Shown piece by piece: positions 20,202 through 31,120 of a stretch of DNA of 64,000 nt (its first letter is position 1; each line of letters opens with the position of its first letter). The translations under genes and the position numbers were made by a program. This DNA comes from Bacteroidales bacterium (GTDB lineage: Bacteria; Bacteroidota; Bacteroidia; Bacteroidales; Bacteroidaceae). Below the pieces are notes generated by a model. That model made no database searches. It saw only the letters and a program-made list of their open reading frames with translations, and was not told the DNA's origin. The DNA is taken from NCBI GenBank assembly GCA_029227175.1, contig JAQXZK010000034.1:1-64000 (forward strand), given 5' to 3'.

Positions 20202-22505
20202 TTACTCTACAAAGCGGTAATTAAAGAGTTGCCAGCCGATTGATATGCCCACATTCCACTCTTTCTGAGGTGAACTGTAATGGTTTACATAACCCGATAT
20301 GGCGCCAAAGGGGAGGCGACAGACAACAGACAATTCTCCTATGTATTCCTGTTTAGAAAACAAACTGCCATAATAGGCCTTTGACCGACTGTCGCATAAT
20401 ATAGGCGAGAATGGAGCATATACATAGAACTCACTACGAATATGGAACATATCGTTGATGGTATAGATGGGGCGAATACCTACAGCCAGGAATTGATTAG
20501 CCCGGAACGCCTCGTTATACATGATTTTGCTATGTGGAGTAGGCGTGAATGCCGGGGCCATCATTTTGGTTGCGGTATAGTTTTGGGAAAATTTACGGGT
20601 GGAGTAAACAGCCTGCGCCATCCATCCAAGCGTAAATTTATCGCTGAGTGGGTGATACATCTCTTTCAAGACAGAGAGTTTGGCCCAGTAAACAGGCTTA
20701 ATATGCTGACCCAGCACCGGATTGTCTTCCAAATAAAATGACTCGGACTCACGGAATCCTTGTAACCAGAATTGTTCGCGCTGGCCACGAGTGGCATACT
20801 GTCTGGCATTCAGAGTACTGCCATTTAGTCCGACATACAAACCAAGCATATTATATAAGCTTTTGTCTCTTTTGCTGTTTTCGTAGTCAACGATAGATGT
20901 CTTGTAATAATAGTCGACAAGGCGACCGATACCGAACCCGAACTCCATTCTGCGATTGGACTTGTAAGGCAACGAGAGCAGAGCCTTGGCAAAATACTCT
21001 TTAGAAGCATTAAATGTGGGGTTATCATGTTGAGAAAAGAGCTTGTCCTTCTTGTAATAATCGAAAGTACTCACGGAACCGATGAGACGAAGAGCAAAAG
21101 GGACACGTCTGATAAAGTCAAAGCGACCCATTAGTTGCACGTTGTTATATATCTTACCTATCTGTCCGTCAAGCGTGATTTCCTTGGCAATATTGCTGAT
21201 ACTCTTATAGGTTGTCCCCAAATAAATCTGGTTGGAACTGGTTGTTGAGATATTACCACCGATACGGGCTGTAAGTTTTGAGTTCATTTTGACCTTCAAG
21301 TGCAGCGTGTATGTGCCGCTCGTGGGATGATATACAGCATGCGGTGTGATTTCAGATACCATCTTTCCGGCAAGCAATCTGAAATAAGTACGCTTAAACT
21401 CTTCGTAGTCAAAAAAACCATCAGCATTAAACCGGAATTCCTTACGCAGATAAGACTTCTCTCGCTCGCTGACACCCTCAAAGACGATATCGGAGAATGA
21501 AAACGGAGGCATTCTCCGCTTGAATTCAGCGCGCTTGGCACGTAGTTCTTCTTCTCGGACACGCCGCGGTATGCGAGCCTTGATAGAATCCATCAGTTCC
21601 ATGGTGCGATTATATCCGATATCATGCAACTCCTGCAAACGGTCAAACGAGAGCAGACTCACGTCATCATACCGGAACCTCAAAAGGAAACCCAAAGAAT
21701 CCGGCATGTCATAGTCTGTCTTCTGCATCACCATATTCTCTATTTGGCTCATAAAGTCGTCTATTTTGGGCTTTTCAGGATTGGATGATACCACACTGCC
21801 TATCATGATATCGGGCTTGAAATCTTCCATCATGACATCTGTAGGGAAGTTATTGTATATGCCACCGTCGTACACTAAGTTTTGGTCTATTTCTATCGGT
21901 TTGAAAACAAAAGGGAAACTCATCGACGAACGAACGGCATCACCTAAATCACCCCGACGGAGAACAATTGCTCGCTTATGGTATACGTCAGAAGCGACAC
22001 AACGAAACGGTACGAAGAGCTTGTCGAAATCACCCTGACAGGTTGCTGTCGCCTGTCCGAAAAGTTCCAAAAAGACAAGATTCATCTGAATAGGAGGAAC
22101 CACGCTTGTAGGTATGGACAATGTAGGGCGTTTGAGGGAATCCTGATTGAAGAATCTTAAATTGAAGAATTCGGGGGTAGGGCGCTCCTGCTTGAAATAA
22201 TACTGGTAGTGAGTCTCGATTTCACCTGTGTACCAACGCTTGAAGTTTGGTGACTTGATGAGTTCGAACATTTCATCGGGAGAATAGCCCATTGCATAGA
22301 GGGAGGATATGATAGCCCCCATCGAAGTGCCGGTAACATAGTCAATAGGTATGCCATTTTCTTCCAGCGCTCGAATGATGCCGATGTGTGTCATACCCTT
22401 GGCTCCACCACCGCTCAATACTAAACCAACACGTTGAGGGCAAACTGTTTGAACGAAAAGCACCGCAAACAATAACGAAATCAATATTTTTTTTTTCACG
22501 AACAC
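20202..22505 (-). CDS. Patatin-like phospholipase with C-terminal Omp85-like beta-barrel
   Basis: LSGGGAKGMTHIG, VTGTSMGAIIS (GxSxG), DGGIYNNFP; beta-strand-rich C-terminus ending in FVE. Confidence 0.9.
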   Translation of the reverse strand: MFVKKKILISLLFAVLFVQTVCPQRVGLVLSGGGAKGMTHIGIIRALEENGIPIDYVTGTSMGAIISSLYAMGYSPDEMFELIKSPNFKRWYTGEIETHYQYYFKQERPTPEFFNLRFFNQDSLKRPTLSIPTSVVPPIQMNLVFLELFGQATATCQGDFDKLFVPFRCVASDVYHKRAIVLRRGDLGDAVRSSMSFPFVFKPIEIDQNLVYDGGIYNNFPTDVMMEDFKPDIMIGSVVSSNPEKPKIDDFMSQIENMVMQKTDYDMPDSLGFLLRFRYDDVSLLSFDRLQELHDIGYNRTMELMDSIKARIPRRVREEELRAKRAEFKRRMPPFSFSDIVFEGVSEREKSYLRKEFRFNADGFFDYEEFKRTYFRLLAGKMVSEITPHAVYHPTSGTYTLHLKVKMNSKLTARIGGNISTTSSNQIYLGTTYKSISNIAKEITLDGQIGKIYNNVQLMGRFDFIRRVPFALRLIGSVSTFDYYKKDKLFSQHDNPTFNASKEYFAKALLSLPYKSNRRMEFGFGIGRLVDYYYKTSIVDYENSKRDKSLYNMLGLYVGLNGSTLNARQYATRGQREQFWLQGFRESESFYLEDNPVLGQHIKPVYWAKLSVLKEMYHPLSDKFTLGWMAQAVYSTRKFSQNYTATKMMAPAFTPTPHSKIMYNEAFRANQFLAVGIRPIYTINDMFHIRSEFYVYAPFSPILCDSRSKAYYGSLFSKQEYIGELSVVCRLPFGAISGYVNHYSSPQKEWNVGISIGWQLFNYRFVE

Positions 22506-22528
22506 AAAACAGATTGGTTTTTATATTG

Positions 22529-23359
22529 TTATCTTTTTAAAGTATAGGAAACGCTCCTGGTGTATTGATTCCCGTGACTATTCGTTGTTTCCGTCAGCAT
22601 AGAAATCTCACCTTGCGTTGTCATGATATAGGTGTAGGACACTTTTCCTGTACTGTCTTCGCTGTCAAGTGGAGAAACCTCCTTGAGTAATGTCGGGCTG
22701 TGAGCCCCTAACAGATTGGCATAGAATGCCGTCTCATGCACAGATAAGGGATAACGTTCTACACCAAACAGGATTGGGATTCTATTGGGAATCATACGAA
22801 TATTTTCAGGTTCAAAGGTCAATCTGAATGATTGGGTATGTCCCTGCATTGTAGTTTTCATCTCAGCGGTAACGTTGTCCTTATAAACTATGTCGCATTG
22901 GGCAAATAATACGCCATCTATCATTTCCGTTACACAGGTAAGCCTACCAGCCTCAGTATAAGCAAATCGATAGGTCCGTCGTTGCTCTCCACCCATTCGC
23001 TCGGCCGACAAAGCAAAACCTTCATCGTTCAAAACATACTGGATGGCCTCACGGCCATTGTCTATGGTGACCATCCGGTCTGCATAAGTTACATAGGTTT
23101 GTTCTTTCAGTTCAAAAGGAGCCGTTGCAGATTTGGATTGTTGATGAAAAACACGCTCGCTCAACAAGCCATCTGTATAGATGTATGTGTTTTGTGTTGA
23201 AATGGTAGGTACACCCGCCTCTACAAACGACTCTTGTAACTCAACAGAAGTGTATTCCGATAATCGGTATTTCCTCTCGTGAGCAACTGGAAGCGGTTCA
23301 CTTGACGTACACGAGGCAAGGCATAGCATACTTGACAATAAATATACACCATACTTCAT
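22529..23359 (-). CDS. Putative lipoprotein (DUF4595-like)
   Basis: Lipobox LCLASC; 276 aa beta-rich. Family tentative. Confidence 0.6.
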   Translation of the reverse strand: MKYGVYLLSSMLCLASCTSSEPLPVAHERKYRLSEYTSVELQESFVEAGVPTISTQNTYIYTDGLLSERVFHQQSKSATAPFELKEQTYVTYADRMVTIDNGREAIQYVLNDEGFALSAERMGGEQRRTYRFAYTEAGRLTCVTEMIDGVLFAQCDIVYKDNVTAEMKTTMQGHTQSFRLTFEPENIRMIPNRIPILFGVERYPLSVHETAFYANLLGAHSPTLLKEVSPLDSEDSTGKVSYTYIMTTQGEISMLTETTNSHGNQYTRSVSYTLKR

Positions 23360-23419
23360 GGCAGCAAAATTATAAAATTAATCCTATCTTTGCGGAATCA
23401 ATAACGAAATTTAAATGAC

Positions 23420-24505
23420 GTGAAGAATATAGCTGTCTTATTATCCGGCGGAGTGGATAGCTCTGTAGTTGTCCACATCCTTTGCGAACAAGGGTACCGG
23501 CCCAATCTGTTCTACATCAAAATTGGCAGAGATGACGTGGACTATATGGATTGCTCTGCCGAAGAAGATCTTGAAATGTGCCGATTCATCGCACATAAAT
23601 ACGGGCTTCCGCTTGATATAGTTGACCTGCAAAAAGAATACTGGGAGAACGTGGCTGCATACGCCATTGACAAGGTGAAACGTGGACTTACTCCCAATCC
23701 TGACGTCATGTGTAACAAGCTCATCAAGTTTGGCTGCTTTGAAGAAAGAGTAGGGAAGGACTTCGACTTTACGGCAACAGGACACTATGCAAGCATTGTA
23801 AATAAAAATGGAAAAATTTGGTTAGGAACAGCTATAGATCCCGTTAAGGACCAGACAGACTTCTTGGCACAGATAGACTACCTGCAAGTAAGCAAACTGA
23901 TGTTCCCATTAGGAGGACTGATGAAGACTGAAGTGCGCGAGATAGCCCAAAAAGCACAATTGGCTACGGCCAAAAGAAAAGACAGTCAGGGAATATGCTT
24001 TTTAGGAAAGATAAACTATAACGATTTTGTAAAAAGATTTCTTGGAGAACGAAAGGGAAAAATCATTGAAATAGAAACAGGAAAGGTAATCGGACAACAC
24101 AATGGATTCTGGTTTCATACAATTGGACAAAGAAAGGGGTTAGGATTGAGCGGTGGCCCATGGTTTGTTGTCGCTAAGGATGTAAAGAAGAACATTGTTT
24201 ATGTCAGTCATGGATACGACACACAAATGCAGTATGGATACGAATTTTCCATGCACGATTTCCATTTCATCACAGAAGACCCGTGGAGCGGAACAGCCGA
24301 CAACGAGGAAATCCCTGTAACATTCAAAATAAGACATACACCTGATTTCTCACACGGCATTTTACGGCGGGAAGGCAATGGCTTTCACCTGAAGTCAGCA
24401 GAAGCATTACAAGGCATTGCACCGGGACAATTTGGCGTCATATACGACGAACGTCACAAGGTATGTATCGGAAGCGGAGAAATCTATATGCCGCTAAACC
24501 AATAA
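23420..24505 (+). CDS. mnmA: tRNA-specific 2-thiouridylase MnmA (GTG start)
   Basis: [39 protein letters not shown]. Confidence 0.95.
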   Translation: MKNIAVLLSGGVDSSVVVHILCEQGYRPNLFYIKIGRDDVDYMDCSAEEDLEMCRFIAHKYGLPLDIVDLQKEYWENVAAYAIDKVKRGLTPNPDVMCNKLIKFGCFEERVGKDFDFTATGHYASIVNKNGKIWLGTAIDPVKDQTDFLAQIDYLQVSKLMFPLGGLMKTEVREIAQKAQLATAKRKDSQGICFLGKINYNDFVKRFLGERKGKIIEIETGKVIGQHNGFWFHTIGQRKGLGLSGGPWFVVAKDVKKNIVYVSHGYDTQMQYGYEFSMHDFHFITEDPWSGTADNEEIPVTFKIRHTPDFSHGILRREGNGFHLKSAEALQGIAPGQFGVIYDERHKVCIGSGEIYMPLNQ

Positions 24506-24647
24506 ACACCTGACTGCAAAATCTTTTAGATTAGATATATACAAACACGCAGGGGTAACTATATCAGAATATTATATTAAACATAATATTGATAGGAGAA
24601 CAAACATGTGTTTCTAAAACTCCAATCGGTTATATAACGCTAATTGT

Positions 24648-25559
24648 TTAGATTTCCAAGGCACCAACAATATCTTGGACAGCGTTGAAATGATGTCTGT
24701 CAAGATAATCATTGATTCCATCGATAATCTTAACCGTTATGCTTGGGTCAATAAAATTAGCTGTTCCAATTTCAACAGCCGACGCACCGGCCAACAAGAA
24801 CTCTATAGCGTCCGTGGCCGACATAATTCCGCCCAGTCCAACAACTGGAATTTTCACGGCCTTTGCCACCTGCCATACCATTCTCAAGGCGATAGGTTTT
24901 ACCGCAGCACCAGACATGCCACCTGTAACGGTAGACAATACCGGTTTGCGATGTTCGGCATCAATAGCCATACCCAATAAGGTATTGATAAGAGAGACGC
25001 TATCCGCACCGGCAGATTCAACTGCACGCGCAATTTCCGTAATATCTGTTACATTCGGAGATAGTTTGACGATCAATGTCTTATGATATGCCTTCCGGAC
25101 AGCAGATACGACCTCAGCAGCACCTTTGGCTGTCACGCCAAAAGCCATACCGCCTTGCTTAACGTTTGGACATGAAATATTCAACTCGATGGCAGGAATA
25201 TTTGCTAACTCGTTGATGATACTTGCTGTTTCTACATAGTCATCAATGGCAGAACCGGACACGTTCACAATCATGTTGGTGTCGATATCTTTAATCCTGG
25301 GATATATCTCATCGACAAAATGGTGCACACCTTTATTTTGAAGTCCTACAGCATTCAACATGCCCATAGGTGTTTCTGCCATACGCGGATAAGGATTTCC
25401 TTCACGCTTGTGCAAAGTGGTTCCCTTGACAATGATACCTCCCAATCGGCTCAAATCGATGAAATCAGCAAATTCCTCACCGTAACCGAATGTTCCGGAT
25501 GCTGTCATCACCGGATTCTTAAGTGATAATGAACCTATATTTACTTTTAGATTTGCCAT
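24648..25559 (-). CDS. pyrD: Dihydroorotate dehydrogenase, class 1B
   Basis: [53 protein letters not shown]. Confidence 0.95.
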   Translation of the reverse strand: MANLKVNIGSLSLKNPVMTASGTFGYGEEFADFIDLSRLGGIIVKGTTLHKREGNPYPRMAETPMGMLNAVGLQNKGVHHFVDEIYPRIKDIDTNMIVNVSGSAIDDYVETASIINELANIPAIELNISCPNVKQGGMAFGVTAKGAAEVVSAVRKAYHKTLIVKLSPNVTDITEIARAVESAGADSVSLINTLLGMAIDAEHRKPVLSTVTGGMSGAAVKPIALRMVWQVAKAVKIPVVGLGGIMSATDAIEFLLAGASAVEIGTANFIDPSITVKIIDGINDYLDRHHFNAVQDIVGALEI

Positions 25560-26335
25560 AATAACTGTTCAATTTTAAATACCGGACCATCTTTACATAC
25601 ACACAAATGACCTTCATGGGTGTTCTCCACGCAGCAAAGGCATGCTCCAACGCCACAGGCCATTTTATTCTCCAAGGAGACCTCACAGGCAATGTGGTTT
25701 GCCTGGGCATATTTAGCCACAGAAACCATCATGGGCTTCGGGCCGCAACAATACACCTGGTCAAACTTTACCTTATCTAATATAGAGTGTTGAGTTACAA
25801 AGCCCTTTTCTCCTAAGGAACCGTCTTCTGTCGTTACATAGACATCTCCAAACAGAGCAAACATATCCAGCAGCAGCAGATCTTTCTTGCTTCTGGCTCC
25901 AAGCAGAAAGGTCGGTTTCATGCCGTGTTCTTTCAACTCTTTTCCAAGATTCAATAGCGGAGCAACGCCTACACCACCACCTATCAAGATAGGCGATATT
26001 GCCTCTTTGTTTGCCGGTATCGTGAAGCCATTACCCAGCGGCAAGACCGCATTTATTGTTTCCTTTGGCTTCAACAAGGCCAGTTTACGAGTACCCTCAC
26101 CAACGAGATGAATCAGAAACCATATCTCTTTCTTCTCCACATCAACATAATTGATGGATATAGGTCGGCGGAGGTAGGTTGCCGGAGAATTTTCTACTTT
26201 AAGTTCAGCAAACTGTCCGGACTTTATTTCCGGAAACGGTTGAGAGTCGGATAAAGTTGTCTTCAGTAACACATAATTTGAGTTGATAGACACATTCTCA
26301 ACCACTGACAAATCTATAATGTATTTTTTATTCAT
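25547..26335 (-). CDS. pyrK: Dihydroorotate dehydrogenase electron-transfer subunit
   Basis: [16 protein letters not shown]-terminal [27 protein letters not shown]; overlaps pyrD. Confidence 0.93.
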   Translation of the reverse strand: MNKKYIIDLSVVENVSINSNYVLLKTTLSDSQPFPEIKSGQFAELKVENSPATYLRRPISINYVDVEKKEIWFLIHLVGEGTRKLALLKPKETINAVLPLGNGFTIPANKEAISPILIGGGVGVAPLLNLGKELKEHGMKPTFLLGARSKKDLLLLDMFALFGDVYVTTEDGSLGEKGFVTQHSILDKVKFDQVYCCGPKPMMVSVAKYAQANHIACEVSLENKMACGVGACLCCVENTHEGHLCVCKDGPVFKIEQLLWQI

Positions 26336-26384
26336 AGTGTAGCAAAGATACTTCCTTTTATTGAACTATGATGTAAAATAGTGC

Positions 26385-26822
26385 CTATTTTTCTATCTTG
26401 AAAGTCTCAAACGTGTTATCATCATAGAAGATTTTTATTTCTACAATCTTACGTTGTAAACATTTTTGATTGTTAATTGATTGTAATTCAAGTAATTGCT
26501 TGTTTACTTGGGCTAGTTTTAGGCGCAAATCTTCGATGTTTTCAGATTCCGCCTGTCTATCTGCTGGAGAAGGCTCCTTCTCGTTCGACGGATTAGCGTT
26601 GTCTGGCGAAAATAAATCGCTTTCTCCATTGACTAACCAGTCTAAACTAACATAAGGATATCTGTGCTGAAGTTTGGACAACACTTCCAAACTGGGGTAT
26701 TTGTTACGCCCTGACAGGATATGAGCTATTGTAGCCTGTGCCACACCGATGCTATCTGCAAATGCACTTGCATTCAGGGATTCTCTATCCATGATTTGCT
26801 TGATACGTTCTGAAACTGTCAT
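26385..26822 (-). CDS. XRE-family helix-turn-helix regulator
   Basis: N-terminal SLNASAFADSIGVAQATIAHILSGRNKYPSLEVLSKL (HTH_3). Confidence 0.88.
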   Translation of the reverse strand: MTVSERIKQIMDRESLNASAFADSIGVAQATIAHILSGRNKYPSLEVLSKLQHRYPYVSLDWLVNGESDLFSPDNANPSNEKEPSPADRQAESENIEDLRLKLAQVNKQLLELQSINNQKCLQRKIVEIKIFYDDNTFETFKIEK

Positions 26823-27819
26823 TTTTTTGCCAAGATTTTAGAAAATTACAATCATAAAACTGGTACAAATGTACAAAATTATTTATTACAAACGTGTTAA
26901 TATTATTATAATAACACAAGTATAAAATGAATCTATCGTTGTAATTCATAGTATTACAAATATACAGAAACAACTCTGAATTGGAACAATGTTACGTATA
27001 TTTTAACTTTAACATCTATTTGTAATTTATTGAAAATTAAGTACATATTATTCAATAAACACATTCTTTTATCGACTTTACCGGACAGGGTCTGCTACCT
27101 TAAAACCTGTTTTTTAATCATAAGCTTAAATAAACCTTCATACAACCCTCTTAATCAATAGGATTTATATGGTTATACTATGGCGTGTTTTTGTTTAGCG
27201 TACTTTTGTAAATAATCAGCCACTCCCCTATCATTACAACTATACATATCATCCGCATATATTACAAGTATATTGTTACATCCATATACACAAAAAAGGA
27301 TATGTAATATTATATTTGTAATATTACGTTTGCAATCTGCGCGAGACAATTATTTGACAAAATTTTTCATTGTCTCAAAATTTTGCTATTCAAAGGATAT
27401 GGAAAGTCAGGTTGGATTACGATTTAGGTTTTACATTTAAAAAACAGGCGGAGTAACCGAGGCAACCACCCCGCATGACGGCTATGTCGAGATGAAGCAG
27501 GAAGTAAGACAGCATGGAAAGAGGCATGAGAACCTATCTGCGTTCTAATGAACGATTGGGTTTAAAATTCTTTACAGAAAATCTTGACTAAATAAGCAAA
27601 ACAGTAAGGATTTGCTGTGAAAATGAGCAAGTGCCCTATTCCGTTCAAAAGGAACAGAAAATAAAAAATGAGAAAATGACCCCCATCAGGCATTTTTTAT
27701 CCCAAAAACGTCAAAAATTTTGGCTAAATACCTTCAAAATTCCCCAACACAGGTACGAAATAATCCGAAAAAAATAAAATGGAAAACGATTCGAAAACAA
27801 TGTATCTGGCCGATTCGTG

Positions 27820-28836
27820 TTAATGTAGAATTTTAAAGAGTAGTTCTTTCATTAAGTCGCCGTCGCTCAGAGAGGTGTTCCCTATTCCTTTAGACTTGGC
27901 ATCTGTCTCGCGTAGCTCCCCTATTATTTGCATCGTTTTGACTCCGGAAAAGACCTTCATCCCCCTCATGTAGTCTTTGGCTGCCCAAGGTGACTTCAAT
28001 CCTAAAAACGAGGCAACGCCCTGATCGGTTCTTTCGGGAGCATAGTAAGCCTGCATAAGCATGGAGAAGAAGCTGAACAGATAGGCCACTGTCATTTGAA
28101 TAGGGTTGTTTTTCGGGTTATTTTCGAAGTAGTTGATTATTCGATTAGCCTTCAAAATGTTTCGATCTAAAATGGCGTTTTTCAGTTCAAAGACATTAAA
28201 TTCTTTGCTGATGCCTATGTTCTTTTCCACCAAGTCTGCCGTAATGATGAGGCTGTTTTTGCATGAGAAGGCCAACTTATCCAGTTCTCCCGTGAGGCGG
28301 TTCAGGTCTCCCCCAACGTATTCCACCATCAGTTCGACAGCTTGATTGTCTATCTTCAATCCTGTTTTGCTTACGTAGTTTTCAATAAAAGCAGGTAACT
28401 GAGCGTCTTTCAGTTTCTTGGATTCATACAACACCCCTATTTTCTCTATTTCTCCTGCCAATTTTTTGCGCCGATCGAGTGTGCCTTGTTTGTGGCACAG
28501 GACCAGAATCGTTGATTCAAGTGGTTTCTGGACATAATAGAGCAGGTCTTCTATATTCTTGATGTTTTGGGCTTCCTTAACAATGACCACCTGGTGTTCG
28601 GCCATCATCGGATATCTCTTGGCTGTATTGATCACATTGGCAATATCAGTGTCGGCACCATATATGACAGTCTGGTTAAATTCTTTTTCTACGTCTGTCA
28701 ACACGTGCTGTTCTATGTACGATGAAATGGCATCAATATAATAATCTTCTGTCCCCATCAGATAGTACACAGGTTTATATCGGCCTGTTTTCAGGTCTGC
28801 CATCACACTGTCGAATGTTATTTCCGCTTTTGCCAT
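27820..28836 (-). CDS. holA: DNA polymerase III subunit delta
   Basis: PVYYLMGTEDYYIDAISSYIEQ...; 338 aa. Confidence 0.92.
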   Translation of the reverse strand: MAKAEITFDSVMADLKTGRYKPVYYLMGTEDYYIDAISSYIEQHVLTDVEKEFNQTVIYGADTDIANVINTAKRYPMMAEHQVVIVKEAQNIKNIEDLLYYVQKPLESTILVLCHKQGTLDRRKKLAGEIEKIGVLYESKKLKDAQLPAFIENYVSKTGLKIDNQAVELMVEYVGGDLNRLTGELDKLAFSCKNSLIITADLVEKNIGISKEFNVFELKNAILDRNILKANRIINYFENNPKNNPIQMTVAYLFSFFSMLMQAYYAPERTDQGVASFLGLKSPWAAKDYMRGMKVFSGVKTMQIIGELRETDAKSKGIGNTSLSDGDLMKELLFKILH

Positions 28837-28901
28837 TGCTTATTATTGTTCATGCATTTCTTGACCGGCTGAGAGGCTGCCCCCCTATGCCGTATGCTTT
28901 C

Positions 28902-29678
28902 TTACCAGTCGAATTTCAGGTGCTTGACTGTCTTCTTTTCCTGGATAATTGTTTGGAGACTTTCAATGCCTATCTCGACGTGTTTTTGCACAAAATTCGA
29001 GGTAACCATAGCATCACTGCGCTCGGTTTTAACCCCCTCCGGAAGCATGGGTTGGTCTGAAACTAAAAGCAATGCCCCAGTCGGAATATGGTTGGCAAAA
29101 CCACAACTGAAAAGTGTGGCCGTTTCCATATCCACAGCCATAGCACGAGTTTTCAGCAGAAACTCTTTGAAGTTGTCATCGTGCTCCCAGACTCGGCGGT
29201 TGGTCGTGTAAACCGTCCCCGTCCAATAATCAAGTCCGTTGTCGCGGATGGCCGATGAGACAGCACGTTGTAGCATAAAGGCCGGAAGCGCAGGGACCTC
29301 AATCGGTAGATAGTCATTTGACGTACCTTCGCCCCTGATGGCGGCAATCGGCAGAATCATGTCTCCTATCCTGTTTTTCTTGTCGATTCCTCCACATTTG
29401 CCGAGGAAAAGGCAGGCCTTGGGCCGGACAGCCATTAGTAGGTCCATGATAATGGCAGCATTCGGACTACCCATGCCGAAGTTGATAATCGTGATTCCAC
29501 CTGCCGTTGCAGAAGGCATGTTTACACCATCTCGCAGCACGGGTACGCCAAATTTTTCGGCAAAGATATCGACATAGTTATTGAAGTTGGTCAGTAAAAT
29601 ATACTCGGAGAAGTCGGCTAACGGACGTTTTGTATAACGAGGCAACCAATTACTGACTATTTCACTTTTGGTTTTCAT
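28902..29678 (-). CDS. amn: AMP nucleosidase
   Basis: NFGMGSPNAAIIMDLLMAVRPKACLFLGKCGGI; AVDMETATLFSCGFAN. Confidence 0.9.
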   Translation of the reverse strand: MKTKSEIVSNWLPRYTKRPLADFSEYILLTNFNNYVDIFAEKFGVPVLRDGVNMPSATAGGITIINFGMGSPNAAIIMDLLMAVRPKACLFLGKCGGIDKKNRIGDMILPIAAIRGEGTSNDYLPIEVPALPAFMLQRAVSSAIRDNGLDYWTGTVYTTNRRVWEHDDNFKEFLLKTRAMAVDMETATLFSCGFANHIPTGALLLVSDQPMLPEGVKTERSDAMVTSNFVQKHVEIGIESLQTIIQEKKTVKHLKFDW

Positions 29679-29784
29679 ATAACTATTGCTATATTTGTCT
29701 GAATTTTAAGTTGAAGGACAAATTGTTTGACCTATATTTGATTTACAAATATACGGTAAAATCGATAATAATAAAATTTTTTTC

Positions 29785-30237
29785 ATGGATATTCTTTCTC
29801 TTCCTTCATTTGAACCCAAAATCAAGGATGTCGACGGACAAAGACTGATATTTGACCAGATACGCCGTCGATATGTCGCGCTGACACCGGAAGAATGGGT
29901 TAGGCAGCATTTCGTCCACTTTCTGACGGATCAATTAGGATATCCCGCCGGGTTGCTGGCCAATGAAGTACAGATATCTCTGAACGGCACCAAAAAACGT
30001 TGTGACACGGTTTTATACAATCGGCAACGTAGTCCATACATGATTATAGAATACAAACGTCCGAATACGGTGATTTCGGATAAGGTCTTTAACCAGATTC
30101 TTCGGTACAACCTCACCATGCATGTAAGATATCTTATTGTAAGTAACGGAATTACGCACTATTGCTGTAAAGTAAATTACGAAGAGAACTGTTACGATTT
30201 TTTAGAAAAAATCCCCCATTTCAACGAGTTGCTGTAA
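29785..30237 (+). CDS. Stand-alone HsdR N-terminal-like PD-(D/E)XK nuclease-fold protein
   Basis: KRCDTVLYNRQRSPYMIIEYKRPNTVIS (D...ExK). Confidence 0.85.
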   Translation: MDILSLPSFEPKIKDVDGQRLIFDQIRRRYVALTPEEWVRQHFVHFLTDQLGYPAGLLANEVQISLNGTKKRCDTVLYNRQRSPYMIIEYKRPNTVISDKVFNQILRYNLTMHVRYLIVSNGITHYCCKVNYEENCYDFLEKIPHFNELL

Positions 30238-31063
30238 CATGGAACAATAAAAAAACACGTGAAGTAGCCGATGCACAAGGGCCTTTATTGAACTCATGCG
30301 AGAGCAAGACTGTTTGCTCCGAGGCAGAAATCATCTACGATTTATAGAGAAAATTAGGGTCAGTAGAAAACAAGGTGAGGGTAACCACCACTGTAGCTGT
30401 CCTTCGGAAGAAGCAGGTCGAAGGGAAAAACGTCAAAACGTCAAACGTCAACTCGATGCAATCCTTATTTTGCATCTGTCCATTCATTCAATATCTGATT
30501 TCTAACAGTTCTTACAGTTGACAGTTTTCCAAACTTGAGACTGCCATCCGCCATAAAGAAGTAAATATATTATATTTAAATTTTGACCCTCGTATTATGG
30601 GCAAAATCCTGTCGTCTGTAATCTGTAAGATGTGTAAGTTTTTTTGACCTTCACGCAATTCGGGACAACTATTGCATACGTGCCGGAATGAGCCGTATCT
30701 TTGCAGGTGTGATTCGGACGGGTATTCATCAGCCTCCGCGATGAGGAGCGATGAGGACTCATTGAGGAGCCTTTGAGGGCCCGGCAAGGCTCGGAAATGG
30801 TCGTCCGTCGAATCCGATTATCAAACCTAACACCGTCCTCAACGGCATACAAATGGTCGGCAAACTCTACCTCTGCGCTGGCTTTGAGGAAAAACAACCA
30901 TGGCACGTATAACACCTATCGATGTCATTAACCCAAATCGGTTACTCAGGTTATCTCGCAGATATACTGTAACTCTATGTTGTAAATCAAATTCTATTTT
31001 GTGCATCCATAGGAAAAAACTATCAGTCGCGTTGATGAGTACCCTGGCCTCCCCTTAAAAAGC

Positions 31064-31097
31064 AGATGGCCATGTTGAACGTACAACATAGCCATCT
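31064..31097. terminator. Hairpin terminator downstream of zinc-ribbon gene
   Basis: AGATGGCCATGTTG-6-CAACATAGCCATCT, one mismatch. Confidence 0.75.
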
Positions 31098-31120
31098 TCA
31101 TTAAAACGTGCGGTTTTTCT

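Noticed and set aside
29785-30237. Type I restriction-modification locus
   Set aside because: Only an HsdR N-terminal-like domain is present; no HsdM, HsdS or helicase.
30595-30915. 106-aa minus ORF in the long spacer as a gene
   Set aside because: No recognisable family or start context; composition resembles a chance ORF.
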